Shown piece by piece: positions 17,386 to 26,242 of a DNA stretch of 64,000 nucleotides. Positions within the stretch are counted from its first letter, which is position 1, and each line of letters opens with the position of its first letter. Under the pieces are notes generated by a model. The model saw only the letters and a program-made list of their open reading frames with translations, ran no database searches and was not told the DNA's origin. The DNA comes from Thalassospira lucentensis MCCC 1A00383 = DSM 14000 (GTDB lineage Bacteria; Pseudomonadota; Alphaproteobacteria; Rhodospirillales; Thalassospiraceae). Location: positions 434,001 to 498,000 of the forward strand of contig NZ_ATWN01000001.1 of the NCBI RefSeq assembly GCF_000421265.1, in the 5' to 3' direction. The position numbers were made by a program, and so were the translations under genes.

Positions 17386-17616
17386 CCAGCCTTGCTTCCT
17401 GAGCATCATCACGAAATGCGTCGGTGTTCAGGGGAACAGCACCAAACCCCTAGTGTGCTGTTGGTCTTAAACCCTTATACCTTTGTCTGGTTTCCAGCAA
17501 GCGCAAACAGATCGGAAATCCGAGCTGAATTCTGACAAATACTGACGCGCAGACAGTTGAAGGTATTGAACAAATGACGTTTCAGTTTCTTATGTTTTTG
17601 CTCGTGCCCAAGAGAG

Positions 17617-17636
17617 CAGCCCATCATATTGGGCTG
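17617..17636. other. hairpin between dCMP deaminase and the receiver gene
   Basis: A perfect 7-bp inverted repeat CAGCCCA/TGGGCTG around TCATAT, 30 bases past the deaminase stop. It lacks a T run, so it is a weak terminator candidate at best. Confidence 0.35.
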
Positions 17637-17665
17637 TCGTTCCCGGAGTAAAGGGGGAGGCTGTT

Positions 17666-18139
17666 TTATTTCAGGGGTTCGGTTGCGCCTTCTTCGTCAA
17701 TGACCTGCACCGCAACGCCCGATTCCTCGAACATTTCGGTCGAAATTTTCATATCCTGTTCCCAACGTTCAAGAAAATCGTCGGTCAGTTTGCTTTTATC
17801 GACAAAAACTTCGGCGATGCCCGCCTGAATGATCGCACGTGCGCAGTCGCAGCAGGGAAAATGGGTCACATACAGCGCGCAGCCATCAAGCGATGTTCCC
17901 GTGTAACTGGCATTGTAAATGGCGTTGCGTTCGGCATGTTCGGTATAGGCGTATTTTTCCGGGCGTTGATGGCGACGTTCGACTGTGTCATCGACACCGC
18001 GCGGAAAACCGTTATAGCCAACAGCCCGGATTTCCTTTTTGGGGCCGATGACAACCGCACCAACCTGCGTGCTGCGATCCTTTGACCAGTCTGCGATATG
18101 TGCCGCAAGACCAAGAAAGCGATGGTGCCATTTGCTCAT
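17666..18139 (-). CDS. deoxycytidylate (dCMP) deaminase-type zinc deaminase
   Basis: This enzyme deaminates dCMP to dUMP, feeding thymidylate synthesis. The zinc site is visible as HAERNAIYNA (His and catalytic Glu) and PCCDCA (two Cys ligands). The N-terminal KWHHRFLGLAAHIADWSKDRSTQVGAV and the GYNGFPRG loop match the dCMP/ComEB-type family. The ATG at 18139 gives 157 residues; an upstream TTG extension is less likely. It is a single-gene unit divergent from pyruvate kinase. Confidence 0.9.
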   Translation of the reverse strand: MSKWHHRFLGLAAHIADWSKDRSTQVGAVVIGPKKEIRAVGYNGFPRGVDDTVERRHQRPEKYAYTEHAERNAIYNASYTGTSLDGCALYVTHFPCCDCARAIIQAGIAEVFVDKSKLTDDFLERWEQDMKISTEMFEESGVAVQVIDEEGATEPLK

Positions 18140-18425
18140 GAAAAGGGGCCCTGTTGCCAAAGGTGTATCAGATTAATCAGCGTGTCACATTTACGCAGCG
18201 CTGCGCATGCTATCAGGTCTTTTAAGAAGGTGCTCCTTGTAATTGTCCAGTGAAAAATCACATTTTTGTAAAGGCATTTAGTGAAAAGTCCCTGTTCAAA
18301 GCGGGGCTTATTGACTATTAAGGGGATACCCCCAGAAAAGATCAGGACGCCTTGACGCCTCGCCGCAGATGCAGGCCGAAGCGGAAGGGCTCATGTGTAA
18401 CCCAAATAACAAGAGGTATTAGCCG

Positions 18426-19841
18426 ATGCGCCGTCAACGTAAGGCGAAAATCATCGCAACCCTGGGGCCAGCGAGCTCTCATCCAGATATGCTGGAGAAG
18501 ATCGTAAAGTCAGGTGTAGATGTTTTCCGGCTGAATTTTTCGCATGGTGAACATGCAGAACACCAAAAACGTTTCGAAGCAATCCGCGCTGTAGAATCCA
18601 AACTCGGCCGTCCAATCGGGGTTTTGATGGACCTTCAGGGTCCTAAAATTCGCGTCGGGACCTTTGCCGATGAGCAGATCGAGCTTGCGGCTGGTGATAC
18701 GTTCAAATTCGACATGGACAAAAAGCCGGGTGACAAAAAACGTGTTTCCCTGCCGCATCCCGAGGTTTACGCAGCCCTGAAACCGGGCGCAAACCTTTTG
18801 CTCGATGATGGCAAGCTGCGTATGCGTGTTGAAAAATGCGATGACAAATCCGCAGAATGTACCGTGATCACCGGTGGACCGCTGTCCAATCGTAAGGGCG
18901 TTAACCTGCCTGACGTCATGTTGCCGATGTCACCGTTGACCGAAAAAGACCGTATCGATCTTGATTACGGTCTGGAAATGGGTGTTGATTTTGTTGCGCT
19001 GTCATTCGTTCAGCGTCCTGAAGATGTTGCCGAAGCCCGCAAAATCATTCAGGGCCGTGCGGCCATCGTTTCCAAACTGGAAAAACCGCAGGCGATTGAG
19101 CATCTTGCCGAGATTGTTGATCTGTCGGACATCATCATGGTCGCGCGTGGTGACCTTGGTGTTGAATGCCCGCCAGAAGATGTGCCGATCTTGCAGAAAC
19201 GCATCATCAAGGCGTGCCGCGAAGCCGGTAAGCCGGTGATCGTTGCGACCCAGATGCTTGACTCGATGGTGTCAAACCCGACCCCGACCCGTGCCGAAGC
19301 CTCCGACGTTGCCACTGCCATTTATGATGGTGCCGATGCGGTGATGCTGTCTGCGGAAAGTGCGGTGGGTAAATATCCGCTTGAGACCGTTTCGATCATG
19401 GACCGTATTATGGTGCGGGTCGAAGAGGACGAGCTTTATTATCGTCTGCGCGATGCCAATCGTCCGGATCCGGAACACAATTCCCCGGATGCTATCAGTG
19501 CTGCTGCCCGTCAGGTGGCGGGGACCATTGGTGCCAAGGCTGTTGTGACCTATACCACGTCGGGTTCGACGTCGCTTCGTGCCGCGCGTGAGCGTCCGGA
19601 AGTTCCAATTCTGGGCCTGACGCCGAAAATCCAGACCGCACGTCGGATGACGTTGTGCTGGGGGGTGCATGCCGTGTTTACCCGTGATGCGACGAACTTC
19701 GCAGAAATGGTTGGCATTGCATGTGAAGTTGCCCAGCGCGAAGAATTCGCCAAGGTCGGGGATTCGCTGGTGATTACCGCAGGTGTGCCGTTTGGGACGC
19801 CCGGTGCAACCAACATCCTGCGCATTGCATGGGTTAGCTAA
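18426..19841 (+). CDS. pyk: pyruvate kinase
   Basis: Pyruvate kinase converts phosphoenolpyruvate and ADP to pyruvate and ATP, the last step of glycolysis. Signatures are AKIIATLGPASS at the N-terminus, RLNFSHG, MDLQGPKIRVG, the active-site block KLEKPQAIEHL...DIIMVARGDLGVE, and ATQMLDSM with PTPTRAEASDVA. The length of 471 residues is normal, with a complete C-terminal domain (YTTSGSTSLRAARERP). AAGAGG precedes the ATG at 18426. A strong terminator at 19874-19905 follows, so it is probably monocistronic. Confidence 0.97.
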   Translation: MRRQRKAKIIATLGPASSHPDMLEKIVKSGVDVFRLNFSHGEHAEHQKRFEAIRAVESKLGRPIGVLMDLQGPKIRVGTFADEQIELAAGDTFKFDMDKKPGDKKRVSLPHPEVYAALKPGANLLLDDGKLRMRVEKCDDKSAECTVITGGPLSNRKGVNLPDVMLPMSPLTEKDRIDLDYGLEMGVDFVALSFVQRPEDVAEARKIIQGRAAIVSKLEKPQAIEHLAEIVDLSDIIMVARGDLGVECPPEDVPILQKRIIKACREAGKPVIVATQMLDSMVSNPTPTRAEASDVATAIYDGADAVMLSAESAVGKYPLETVSIMDRIMVRVEEDELYYRLRDANRPDPEHNSPDAISAAARQVAGTIGAKAVVTYTTSGSTSLRAARERPEVPILGLTPKIQTARRMTLCWGVHAVFTRDATNFAEMVGIACEVAQREEFAKVGDSLVITAGVPFGTPGATNILRIAWVS

Positions 19842-20247
19842 CGGCGTCTTTGACGTTTGTTTGCCGATTTACCAAAACGGGTGGCTTTCAGGGCCGCCCG
19901 TTTTTCTTTGTCTGGCTTTTGGGCGACGAGGACGTGCTGTGGTCTAAAACAGGCCGGAAAGACTGGTCTGGCGTGGCGGGGCGTGGGGGGTTATGCCTGT
20001 CGTTGTATAGGCCTCTGTATTGTTAATGTTTTTTTGAGTCTTTCCGTCGATAGTTGATCGGTAATCAGGCATGTATCTGATGATATGTGATGATTGCAAA
20101 TGGGGAGCCGAGAGTAGACGATCGGTCAGGTTGTGCGGCGCGCCACGTTCTGTTTAAACTGCGCTGACACAATAATAAAATCAGGGTGTTGACGGTTGTT
20201 AACACCGACCTGCCGCAAGGCACGGGACCAGGGGAATTGCTGCGACA
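19842..20247. other. intergenic region between pyk and the DUF2336-type gene
   Basis: These 406 bases contain the pyk terminator at their left end and the promoter region of the next gene. A short dyad GGTGTT/AACACC is present near 20184-20209, about 40 bases before the next start. No further gene is evident. Confidence 0.45.
19874..19905 (+). terminator. rho-independent terminator of pyk
   Basis: A 12-bp stem (AAAACGGGTGGC with GCCGCCCGTTTT, one T-G wobble) closes a 7-nt loop and runs into T5. It lies 32 bases past the pyk stop. Confidence 0.85.
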
Positions 20248-21753
20248 ATGCTGAGTTGGATGTTCAATCGGCAGAAAAATACGGGTGACGCGGGGCTGGA
20301 TGATAAAGCCACGGCGAAGCTTCGTGACCTTGCTCAAACGGTCCGTACTGTTGCACCTGATGCCTTTGGTGCAGATCAGGCCAACGCACAGGCACGCCGG
20401 ATTCCCCGAAAACAGTCCACCGACGATGTTCCCAATCTTTCGGCACTTGAACATGCTGCGCGCCTTTCATCGGAAATGGCCGACGCGGAAGACGATGAAG
20501 ACAGCTCACCGGATTTTGACAGCGACGTTCGCATGGATGTTGCCCGGCGCCTGCGCCGCCATCTTGCCGATGTCAGCCCGTCCGAACGATTGACAATGGT
20601 TGATGAGTTCGTAGCGGCCATTGCCAATATGGGCGATTGCTATCGCCCGCAGGTCATTGCGCTGATTGATCAGGAACTTGGCCATACACCTTATATGACC
20701 CGTCAGGCCGCAACGCGCCTGCGTCAGGATATTCAGGCGATTGGCCGGGTATCGATTGGTGAATATATTGAACTTCTGAGCGATTCGGATTTCCTTGATG
20801 TCATGCGCGGTCGCGGTGAATTTGTTCAGACCGCTTCGGAACGGGCACGGTCCGAGCAGAAAGCCGCCGCAAAGGCGCGTCTGATTGAACAAAAATCCGA
20901 AAAAGAGAAGGGCGGTCTTTTGAACCGTCTGCTGTCATCTGATGAAACGCCGCGCAATGTTGTGGCATTGGCCCCGCATTTTGCCGAGCGTCTTGAAAAG
21001 AAACCGGCCGCACCGGCAAACGACTTGTTGGGCGGACAAAACCGTATTTCGCGGCAGGCACAACGCCGGATTGCGCATTTTATCATGGCGTCGCTGTTTG
21101 ACACATTGGTTGAACAGGGGCGTATGCGGACCGAAGTTGCGCGCGCCATGCGCCAATCTGTACGCCAGCGTATCGAAAAGGCGCGGTTTGAAAACCGCAT
21201 GCCGGCCCACGATCCGGCCGATGGCATGATGGTCGATATTTCTGATGGTCAGATGGAGGACCACGGCGAGGAAGTCGCATCAAATACCCAGATGACAATT
21301 GACCAGTATGTTCTTGATGCGCTGTCGCGCAACGAGGATGCACTGGTTGTTCAGGCGCTGGGGCATTATGCCCAGCTGCCGGTGGTTGTTGTATCCAAAA
21401 TTCTTGATTCAGGCAGTGCGCGCGCAATCACCGCATTGGCATGGCGTTCGGGCATGACCGCACCGTCTGCGGTTGTCTTGCAGCTTAGCAGTGGCATTCC
21501 GGAAGCCAGTATCGAAAGTCCGGCCGCCGGCGGGCGCTATGCCCTGGCGACGACGGATATGGATTGGTATATCGATTTCTTTAACGATATGAAGCCATCG
21601 GTATCCAAGCCGCGCGTCGAAAAAGAACCTGATGCAGCCGCGCGTGAGCCAAAGCCGCGTGAAAACGTCGGACAAAGCCGCCGGACCCGCAAGGGAAGTG
21701 GCATTGAAGGATTGGTCTCTGATACCCGGCCCAAGGGTCGTAAGGGAGACTGA
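20248..21753 (+). CDS. DUF2336-type helical-repeat protein (probable)
   Basis: A 501-residue cytosolic protein of unknown function. The pattern is two helical regions: about 95-210, which begins with VARRLRRHLADVSPSERL, and about 270-440, which ends in VVQALGHYAQLPVVVVSKILDSGSARAITALAWRSGM in several helices. That second block resembles DUF2336 proteins of alphaproteobacteria. Between and around the blocks are charged, probably disordered stretches (acidic near 75-90, basic at the C-terminus with RRTRKGSG). AGGGGAA precedes the ATG at 20248. The next gene begins 5 bases downstream, so the two form an operon. The DUF2336 assignment is from memory of the family pattern. Confidence 0.6.
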   Translation: MLSWMFNRQKNTGDAGLDDKATAKLRDLAQTVRTVAPDAFGADQANAQARRIPRKQSTDDVPNLSALEHAARLSSEMADAEDDEDSSPDFDSDVRMDVARRLRRHLADVSPSERLTMVDEFVAAIANMGDCYRPQVIALIDQELGHTPYMTRQAATRLRQDIQAIGRVSIGEYIELLSDSDFLDVMRGRGEFVQTASERARSEQKAAAKARLIEQKSEKEKGGLLNRLLSSDETPRNVVALAPHFAERLEKKPAAPANDLLGGQNRISRQAQRRIAHFIMASLFDTLVEQGRMRTEVARAMRQSVRQRIEKARFENRMPAHDPADGMMVDISDGQMEDHGEEVASNTQMTIDQYVLDALSRNEDALVVQALGHYAQLPVVVVSKILDSGSARAITALAWRSGMTAPSAVVLQLSSGIPEASIESPAAGGRYALATTDMDWYIDFFNDMKPSVSKPRVEKEPDAAAREPKPRENVGQSRRTRKGSGIEGLVSDTRPKGRKGD

Positions 21754-21758
21754 ATGCC

Positions 21759-22709
21759 ATGAGCAACAATCACGGCATTTCCTATGACGGGCTGAAATAC
21801 GCGCTCAACATCAAGGAAACCTATCAGAGCAGAGAGCCGCTTACGGTGATGGGCGCTGCCAAGCAACTGCGTTTGTTGATGCCTGAACACTTGCTGAGCA
21901 ATGATCTGGCCTTGATGCAATATGATGATCCGATTGCACTGGCAGTGATTGCGACCCGTGACCCGGAAAGCCCGATGGCACTTGCCGCGGCCATTCGTAT
22001 GGGGCCGCACGCAAAGTGCAAGGAACTGATTACTGGCGTGTTTGAAGTGGTTTCTGATGCCACCAAACACGAACTGGTGGCCGATTGCGCCAAGCTTCTG
22101 ACCAAGAATGCCTTTAGCCCGGAAGCATTTCATCTGGTGCGCACGCGCGCATCCAATCACGTTGTCGAAATTCGTGAATCCTATCGCCGGGCGATGGCCG
22201 AAAACCTTCGCGCCTTGCTTGACGGCAAAATGGTTGCGCGTGAGTTTGTCGAAGAGTTTATTGAACTGGCATCGAACGGCAATCTGCGCATCGATATATA
22301 TCGCCGTCTGGTGATGAAATTGATGCGATCCGATGCAGTGCGGCCAAGCGTGAAATTCATGCTGCTTGAACGTCTTGATCAGTTCCCGCAGATGGTCAAG
22401 CTTCAGATTGTTAACGAGGTTAACTCCGCGCCGGATACCCCGGAGTACCAAACCTTAAAGCAGGAACTGCGCTGGATTTACGAAGCCAAGCAAAAGCAGC
22501 CAGCATCACAAACGCCGATAAATGCAGCGTCACGTCCGATCAAGGATATGGCGGCAGGCACGCAAATTGATTTTGGTGTTGCGGCTGGCCTTCACCGTCG
22601 CAACAGCATCATCAAACCCACAGAACAGACCTTAAAGCGCACGGTTAATCCACCGATGATGAGCAGCGGCGGGTTTAGTTCGCGCGAATTGTCGTCCTGG
22701 CTGAACTAG
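21759..22709 (+). CDS. hypothetical protein, helical, operon partner of the DUF2336-type protein
   Basis: A 316-residue protein with no signal peptide and no membrane segment. Residues about 20-225 are dense in amphipathic helices, in short repeats of two helices each (for example ALAVIATRDPESPMALAAAI and YRRLVMKLMRSDAVRPS), like a HEAT-style scaffold. The last 80 residues are Gln/Pro/Ser-rich and probably flexible. It begins 5 bases after the DUF2336-type gene and probably acts with it. I recognise no family. Confidence 0.65.
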   Translation: MSNNHGISYDGLKYALNIKETYQSREPLTVMGAAKQLRLLMPEHLLSNDLALMQYDDPIALAVIATRDPESPMALAAAIRMGPHAKCKELITGVFEVVSDATKHELVADCAKLLTKNAFSPEAFHLVRTRASNHVVEIRESYRRAMAENLRALLDGKMVAREFVEEFIELASNGNLRIDIYRRLVMKLMRSDAVRPSVKFMLLERLDQFPQMVKLQIVNEVNSAPDTPEYQTLKQELRWIYEAKQKQPASQTPINAASRPIKDMAAGTQIDFGVAAGLHRRNSIIKPTEQTLKRTVNPPMMSSGGFSSRELSSWLN

Positions 22710-22734
22710 AGTCTGTTATTCCAAATAACACAGT

Positions 22735-23049
22735 TTAACCGACTAGCCGGGATTCGGCGGCGTTACTGTGTGGGCCTGTGTGAAGTCCGGCCTGTTTTTC
22801 CAGATATACCGTACAGATGACCCGCATCAAGGATGCGAAATTGGGAATATCGCCGCGTTGGGTGAAGACTTCGTCGTGGATTTTACCCAAAAACTGTGGG
22901 GTGCTAAATCCTTCGCCTGCGGCGATTTCATCGAGAATTTGCCAGAAGCGCAATTCAAGGCGCAGGCTGGTGACAACACCATTCATCCGAATAGACCGGC
23001 TTACGCACTGGTAGAGTTCGGGTTCGGTGCCGGAATATATTTGACACAT
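22735..23049 (-). CDS. ribbon-helix-helix domain protein
   Basis: A 104-residue protein with a ribbon-helix-helix fold from about residue 22: the strand VVTSLRLEL, the helix FWQILDEIAAGEG, the turn FSTPQFLGKIHDEV and the helix FASLMRVICTVYL. This is the pattern of the alphaproteobacterial RHH_4 family, small DNA-binding proteins usually of unknown target. The ATG at 23049 has AGGAAAGG upstream; an internal Met at residue 22 would remove only the non-conserved start. It converges on the preceding helical-repeat gene. Confidence 0.78.
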   Translation of the reverse strand: MCQIYSGTEPELYQCVSRSIRMNGVVTSLRLELRFWQILDEIAAGEGFSTPQFLGKIHDEVFTQRGDIPNFASLMRVICTVYLEKQAGLHTGPHSNAAESRLVG

Positions 23050-23167
23050 ATTGATGGCCTTTCCTGAAAGTGCTGTCGGTTATATTGGGTCGACAGCTTT
23101 ATCTTTTTACAGGGCCATGGTCAGGCAAATGTCGCCCAAGCGCAATCAGCGATTGGGCGACATGCGA

Positions 23168-23749
23168 TCACAATTTGATTTCGGTGCCCAGAACCACAAG
23201 GAAGGCAGCCATCCATTTAGGATGGGCGGGCCATGCCGGGGCGGTCACTAGGTTTCCATCAACACAGGCGTCATCAATGGCGATATCGGCATAGGTGCCA
23301 CCGGCCATCTTTACCTCAGGTGCACAGGCCGGGTAGGCCGATACACGGCGATCTTTCAGGATGTCAGCCGCAGCAAGAAGCTGCGCGCCATGACAGACGG
23401 CGGCAATTGGTTTGTCGGCATCATTGAAGTCACGGACAAGTCGAATGACATCTTCGTTCAGGCGCAGATATTCCGGGGCACGTCCACCTGGGATCAGAAC
23501 TGCGTCATAGTTTTCGGCACGTGCCGCGGAGAAGTCTGCGTTGAGTGCAAAGTTATGACCGCGTTTTTCGCTGTAGGTCTGATCGCCTTCAAAATCGTGG
23601 ATGGCGGTTGCAATACTGTCGCCAGCCTTTTTATCCGGGCAGACCGTATCAACGTGATGGCCGACCGCCAACAGGGTCTGGAACGGAACCATTGTTTCGT
23701 AATCCTCGGCATAGTCGCCAACGATCATCAGAATTTTCTTTGCAGACAT
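23168..23749 (-). CDS. DJ-1/PfpI family protein
   Basis: This is a class I glutamine-amidotransferase-like protein of the PfpI/YhbO branch, whose members are described as proteases, chaperones or deglycases. The nucleophile elbow AVCHGAQ places the reactive Cys at 119 with His120 adjacent; the partner Glu lies in GDYAEDYE near residues 15-18. The 193-residue length is normal. The ATG at 23749 has GGGAGG 7 bases upstream; a ten-codon extension upstream is less likely. It is a single gene with neighbours that share no obvious function. Confidence 0.85.
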   Translation of the reverse strand: MSAKKILMIVGDYAEDYETMVPFQTLLAVGHHVDTVCPDKKAGDSIATAIHDFEGDQTYSEKRGHNFALNADFSAARAENYDAVLIPGGRAPEYLRLNEDVIRLVRDFNDADKPIAAVCHGAQLLAAADILKDRRVSAYPACAPEVKMAGGTYADIAIDDACVDGNLVTAPAWPAHPKWMAAFLVVLGTEIKL

Positions 23750-23885
23750 TCTTATCCTCCCGCAGGTTTTTGATCCCATGACTATAGGCCTGTTTACGGG
23801 CGCGCGGGTAACAGCGGGATACTACGTTATTTTTGCGCAACGGGTGACACAGGCCATTGGCGGATCGTCAGGCTTCTACGCATAA

Positions 23886-23913
23886 AAAAAGAGGCCTGAT
23901 CGGGCCTCTTTTT
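23886..23913 (-). terminator. terminator of mscS
   Basis: A perfect 11-bp stem (AAAAAGAGGCC/GGCCTCTTTTT) with a 6-nt loop lies 25 bases past the minus-strand mscS stop. The A run upstream allows termination in the other direction as well. Confidence 0.85.
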
Positions 23914-23938
23914 AGTCGAAAGTCTTTTTGTCGGCGTG

Positions 23939-24943
23939 TCAGCTTTTCGAGGTATCTGTTTTCGAAGCTGGTGCCTTGCTTGCCGGTTTGGCCGCAGACT
24001 TGGTCGCGGTTTTTGCCGTGCTGGCGCGTGACCGGGTTGCTGGCTTTTTTGCCGGAGCCTTGGCAGCAGCGGGTTTCGCCGCTGGTTTTGCTGTTGCCTT
24101 GGCAACGCTTGCTGTTTCTGCGGTTTCTTTGATGTGCAAATCACGCTGCGGGAAGGGAATGGAGAAGCCCGCGGCTTCGAGTTCGGTTTTGGATTTGCGA
24201 GTCAGATCAAAGAAGGTCGGCCAGAAGTCTGCCGTTGCGACCCATCCACGTGCGGTTAGATCAACCGAGCTTTCACCAAGTGTGGCGACGAAGCTCATGG
24301 GTTCGGGGTCTTTGAGAACGCGCGGATCGGATGCCACAAGTTTTTTAAGGAATTCAAGTGCAGCATCAACGTCATCGTCATAGGCAATACCGACCTTGAT
24401 ATCGAGACGGCGGGTCGGGTTGCGCGAATAGTTTTTGATCGCACTATTCCAGATCTGCGAATTCGGGGCCGAGATAAAGACGCCGTCCGGCGTTTTTAGC
24501 AAGGTCGTAAACAGCGTGATTTCAACAACGGTTCCCGAAACAGAGCCAGCTTCGACAAACTCATCAACCTTAAGCGGGCGCAGCACAAGGATCATAACGC
24601 CAGCGGCGATATTTGATAATGTTCCCTGCAGGGCCAGACCAATGGCCAGACCGGCAGCACCGAGTACGGCGATGATACTTGCAGTTTGCACACCGAAGTT
24701 CGACAGAACGGCGATGAGAACAAAGATTAAAACCGTGTAGCGCGCGATGCTTGCGGCCAATGGTTTTAATGTTGAGTCGACAAATTTTGCATTCTTAAGT
24801 GAATGGCGGACAAGTGCAGCGGCACGTCCTGCGACCCACCAGCCGGCGATAAGAAGAATGATTGCGCCCAGAATATCCAGGCCGAAGCCCAAAGCGAAGG
24901 ATTTCAGCGCTTCTGTGATCGTTGCAACATCGGTTTCAAGCAT
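23939..24943 (-). CDS. mscS: small-conductance mechanosensitive channel, MscS family, with an Ala/Lys-rich C-terminal tail
   Basis: MscS is an inner-membrane channel that opens under membrane tension to release solutes on hypo-osmotic shock. Three hydrophobic segments lie near residues 20-40, 65-85 and 90-120. The third contains the pore helix, with the Gly/Ala-rich stretch AAGLAIGLALQGTLSNIAAG. The beta domain follows (VDEFVEAGSVSGTVVEI, PNSQIWNSAIKNYS). The canonical fold ends near residue 270. The last 65-70 residues are an Ala/Lys/Pro/Thr-rich tail (SKAPASKTDTSKS at the end), unusual for a channel of this size class and similar in style to bacterial histone-like tails. It is divergent from an OmpA-like lipoprotein. 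Confidence 0.92.
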   Translation of the reverse strand: MLETDVATITEALKSFALGFGLDILGAIILLIAGWWVAGRAAALVRHSLKNAKFVDSTLKPLAASIARYTVLIFVLIAVLSNFGVQTASIIAVLGAAGLAIGLALQGTLSNIAAGVMILVLRPLKVDEFVEAGSVSGTVVEITLFTTLLKTPDGVFISAPNSQIWNSAIKNYSRNPTRRLDIKVGIAYDDDVDAALEFLKKLVASDPRVLKDPEPMSFVATLGESSVDLTARGWVATADFWPTFFDLTRKSKTELEAAGFSIPFPQRDLHIKETAETASVAKATAKPAAKPAAAKAPAKKPATRSRASTAKTATKSAAKPASKAPASKTDTSKS

Positions 24944-24985
24944 ATGAACCTCGTCCGCTCCGTGTCATGGTTGTATTGATTGCTA

Positions 24986-25003
24986 CTCATACGTTTGTAT
25001 GAG
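24986..25003. promoter_or_regulatory. operator-like dyad between mscS and the OmpA-like lipoprotein gene
   Basis: A perfect 7-bp inverted repeat CTCATAC/GTATGAG separated by GTTT, in the divergent intergenic region about 45 bases upstream of mscS. It could be an operator or a short hairpin; no regulator can be assigned. Confidence 0.4.
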
Positions 25004-25169
25004 ATACTTAACAATACAGGTTTAGCAGCTGTTGAAAAGTAGCCAACAACACCGAAATGTAACTATCGCTATGGAACAGATCGTGTTTTCGTGCGTTTTA
25101 CGTCATAATATAACCATCTTTGGTGATATATTGCTAATCTAATAACAACCTAAACGACAGGGGTAAGAC

Positions 25170-26069
25170 ATGCAGTTTCGTTCTTCCGTTCTTTTCGCTC
25201 TCGGCGGTGTTGCAATGCTGAGCGCGTGTAGCAGTGTCGACAACTCAGGCACTGCGGTTGCCTACGGTGGTAACCCACTGACTTATGGTAACTCTGTTTC
25301 CAGCGCGATTTCTGGTCAAGAGCCGTCAACCAGCTTTGGCAAGGCGCTTAAGGCAGAATACATTGCCTATGCGCAGCGTGAAGCTGATGAATGGTATGAC
25401 TTCTTCGATGCTGACTTCTTTGCCAAGAAAGCAGGCAAAGTTGCAGAAAACGAAACACTTCTTCCAGAAGATCCGGCCAACTGGCGTTTCTCTGATGAAG
25501 AAGTTGCCCAGAAACGTGCAGTTCGTGATGAGCTTATCGCGCTTTTGGACGACGGCAAACGTGAAGAAAAACCTGAGACCGCAGCAATCGCGCAGGCGCG
25601 TTTTGATTGCTGGATCGAAGAAAGTGAAGAAGGCTGGCAGAACGACCTGATCAGCCAGTGCTGGAAAGATTTCGAAGCAGCGATGGCTGAACTTCGTAAA
25701 GAAGAAATGGCAACTCCGGTTGCTGCAGTCGCGCCGAAAGAAAGCCGTCTGTTCACGATCTTCTTCGATTTTGACAGCGTTGCAATTACACCGGTTTCCG
25801 AACGTGTTCTTGATGCCGCTGCTGAGCAGTGGGCACAGAGCATGGGCACCATCAACGTTGTTGGTCACGCCGATTCTTCTGGTGCAGCAGCCTACAACTT
25901 GAAACTGTCCGAGCGTCGTGCTTCGGCAGCATTGAGTGAGTTGACCGGTCGCGGCATTAAAGGCGACTCTGTTGACACCGATGCGGTTGGTGAGGGTGAA
26001 CTCCTTATCCCGACTCCGGATGGTGTTCGTGAGCCGCGTAACCGTCGTGTGACGATCTCCGTCGACTAA
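25170..26069 (+). CDS. OmpA-family lipoprotein with a C-terminal peptidoglycan-binding domain
   Basis: A 299-residue lipoprotein: the signal ends with the lipobox LSAC, so Cys20 is lipidated. The C-terminal 115 residues form an OmpA/Pal domain: FDFDSVAITP, the INVVGHADSSGAAAYN segment, LSERRASAALSEL and EPRNRRVTIS, with the Asp and Arg residues that hold meso-diaminopimelate. The middle (60-180) is acidic and helical with two Cys. It probably tethers the outer membrane to peptidoglycan. AGGGG precedes the ATG at 25170. A strong terminator follows. Preferred codons suggest high expression. Confidence 0.9.
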   Translation: MQFRSSVLFALGGVAMLSACSSVDNSGTAVAYGGNPLTYGNSVSSAISGQEPSTSFGKALKAEYIAYAQREADEWYDFFDADFFAKKAGKVAENETLLPEDPANWRFSDEEVAQKRAVRDELIALLDDGKREEKPETAAIAQARFDCWIEESEEGWQNDLISQCWKDFEAAMAELRKEEMATPVAAVAPKESRLFTIFFDFDSVAITPVSERVLDAAAEQWAQSMGTINVVGHADSSGAAAYNLKLSERRASAALSELTGRGIKGDSVDTDAVGEGELLIPTPDGVREPRNRRVTISVD

Positions 26070-26094
26070 TCGACGACGTTTACCAAATCTTCGG

Positions 26095-26128
26095 CAACGA
26101 GGTGGCATAGTGCCACCTCGTTGTTTTT
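26095..26128 (+). terminator. terminator of the OmpA-like lipoprotein gene
   Basis: A perfect 13-bp stem (arm CAACGAGGTGGCA) with a 3-nt loop, then T5, starting 26 bases past the stop. It is one of the strongest intrinsic terminators in the window. Confidence 0.92.
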
Positions 26129-26242
26129 GTATGTGGTTTTGGGAAACAAAAACTTTTTGGCGTAATTGCAGTTGAAATTGGCGCTAATCTGCATAATGTC
26201 TGCTGTAGATTTATACCAAAGAGCTAAAGGCGGGGACGTATA

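Noticed and set aside
21537..22451. 304-codon minus-strand open frame across the DUF2336-type operon
   Set aside because: Spans the junction of two well-supported plus-strand genes; shadow.
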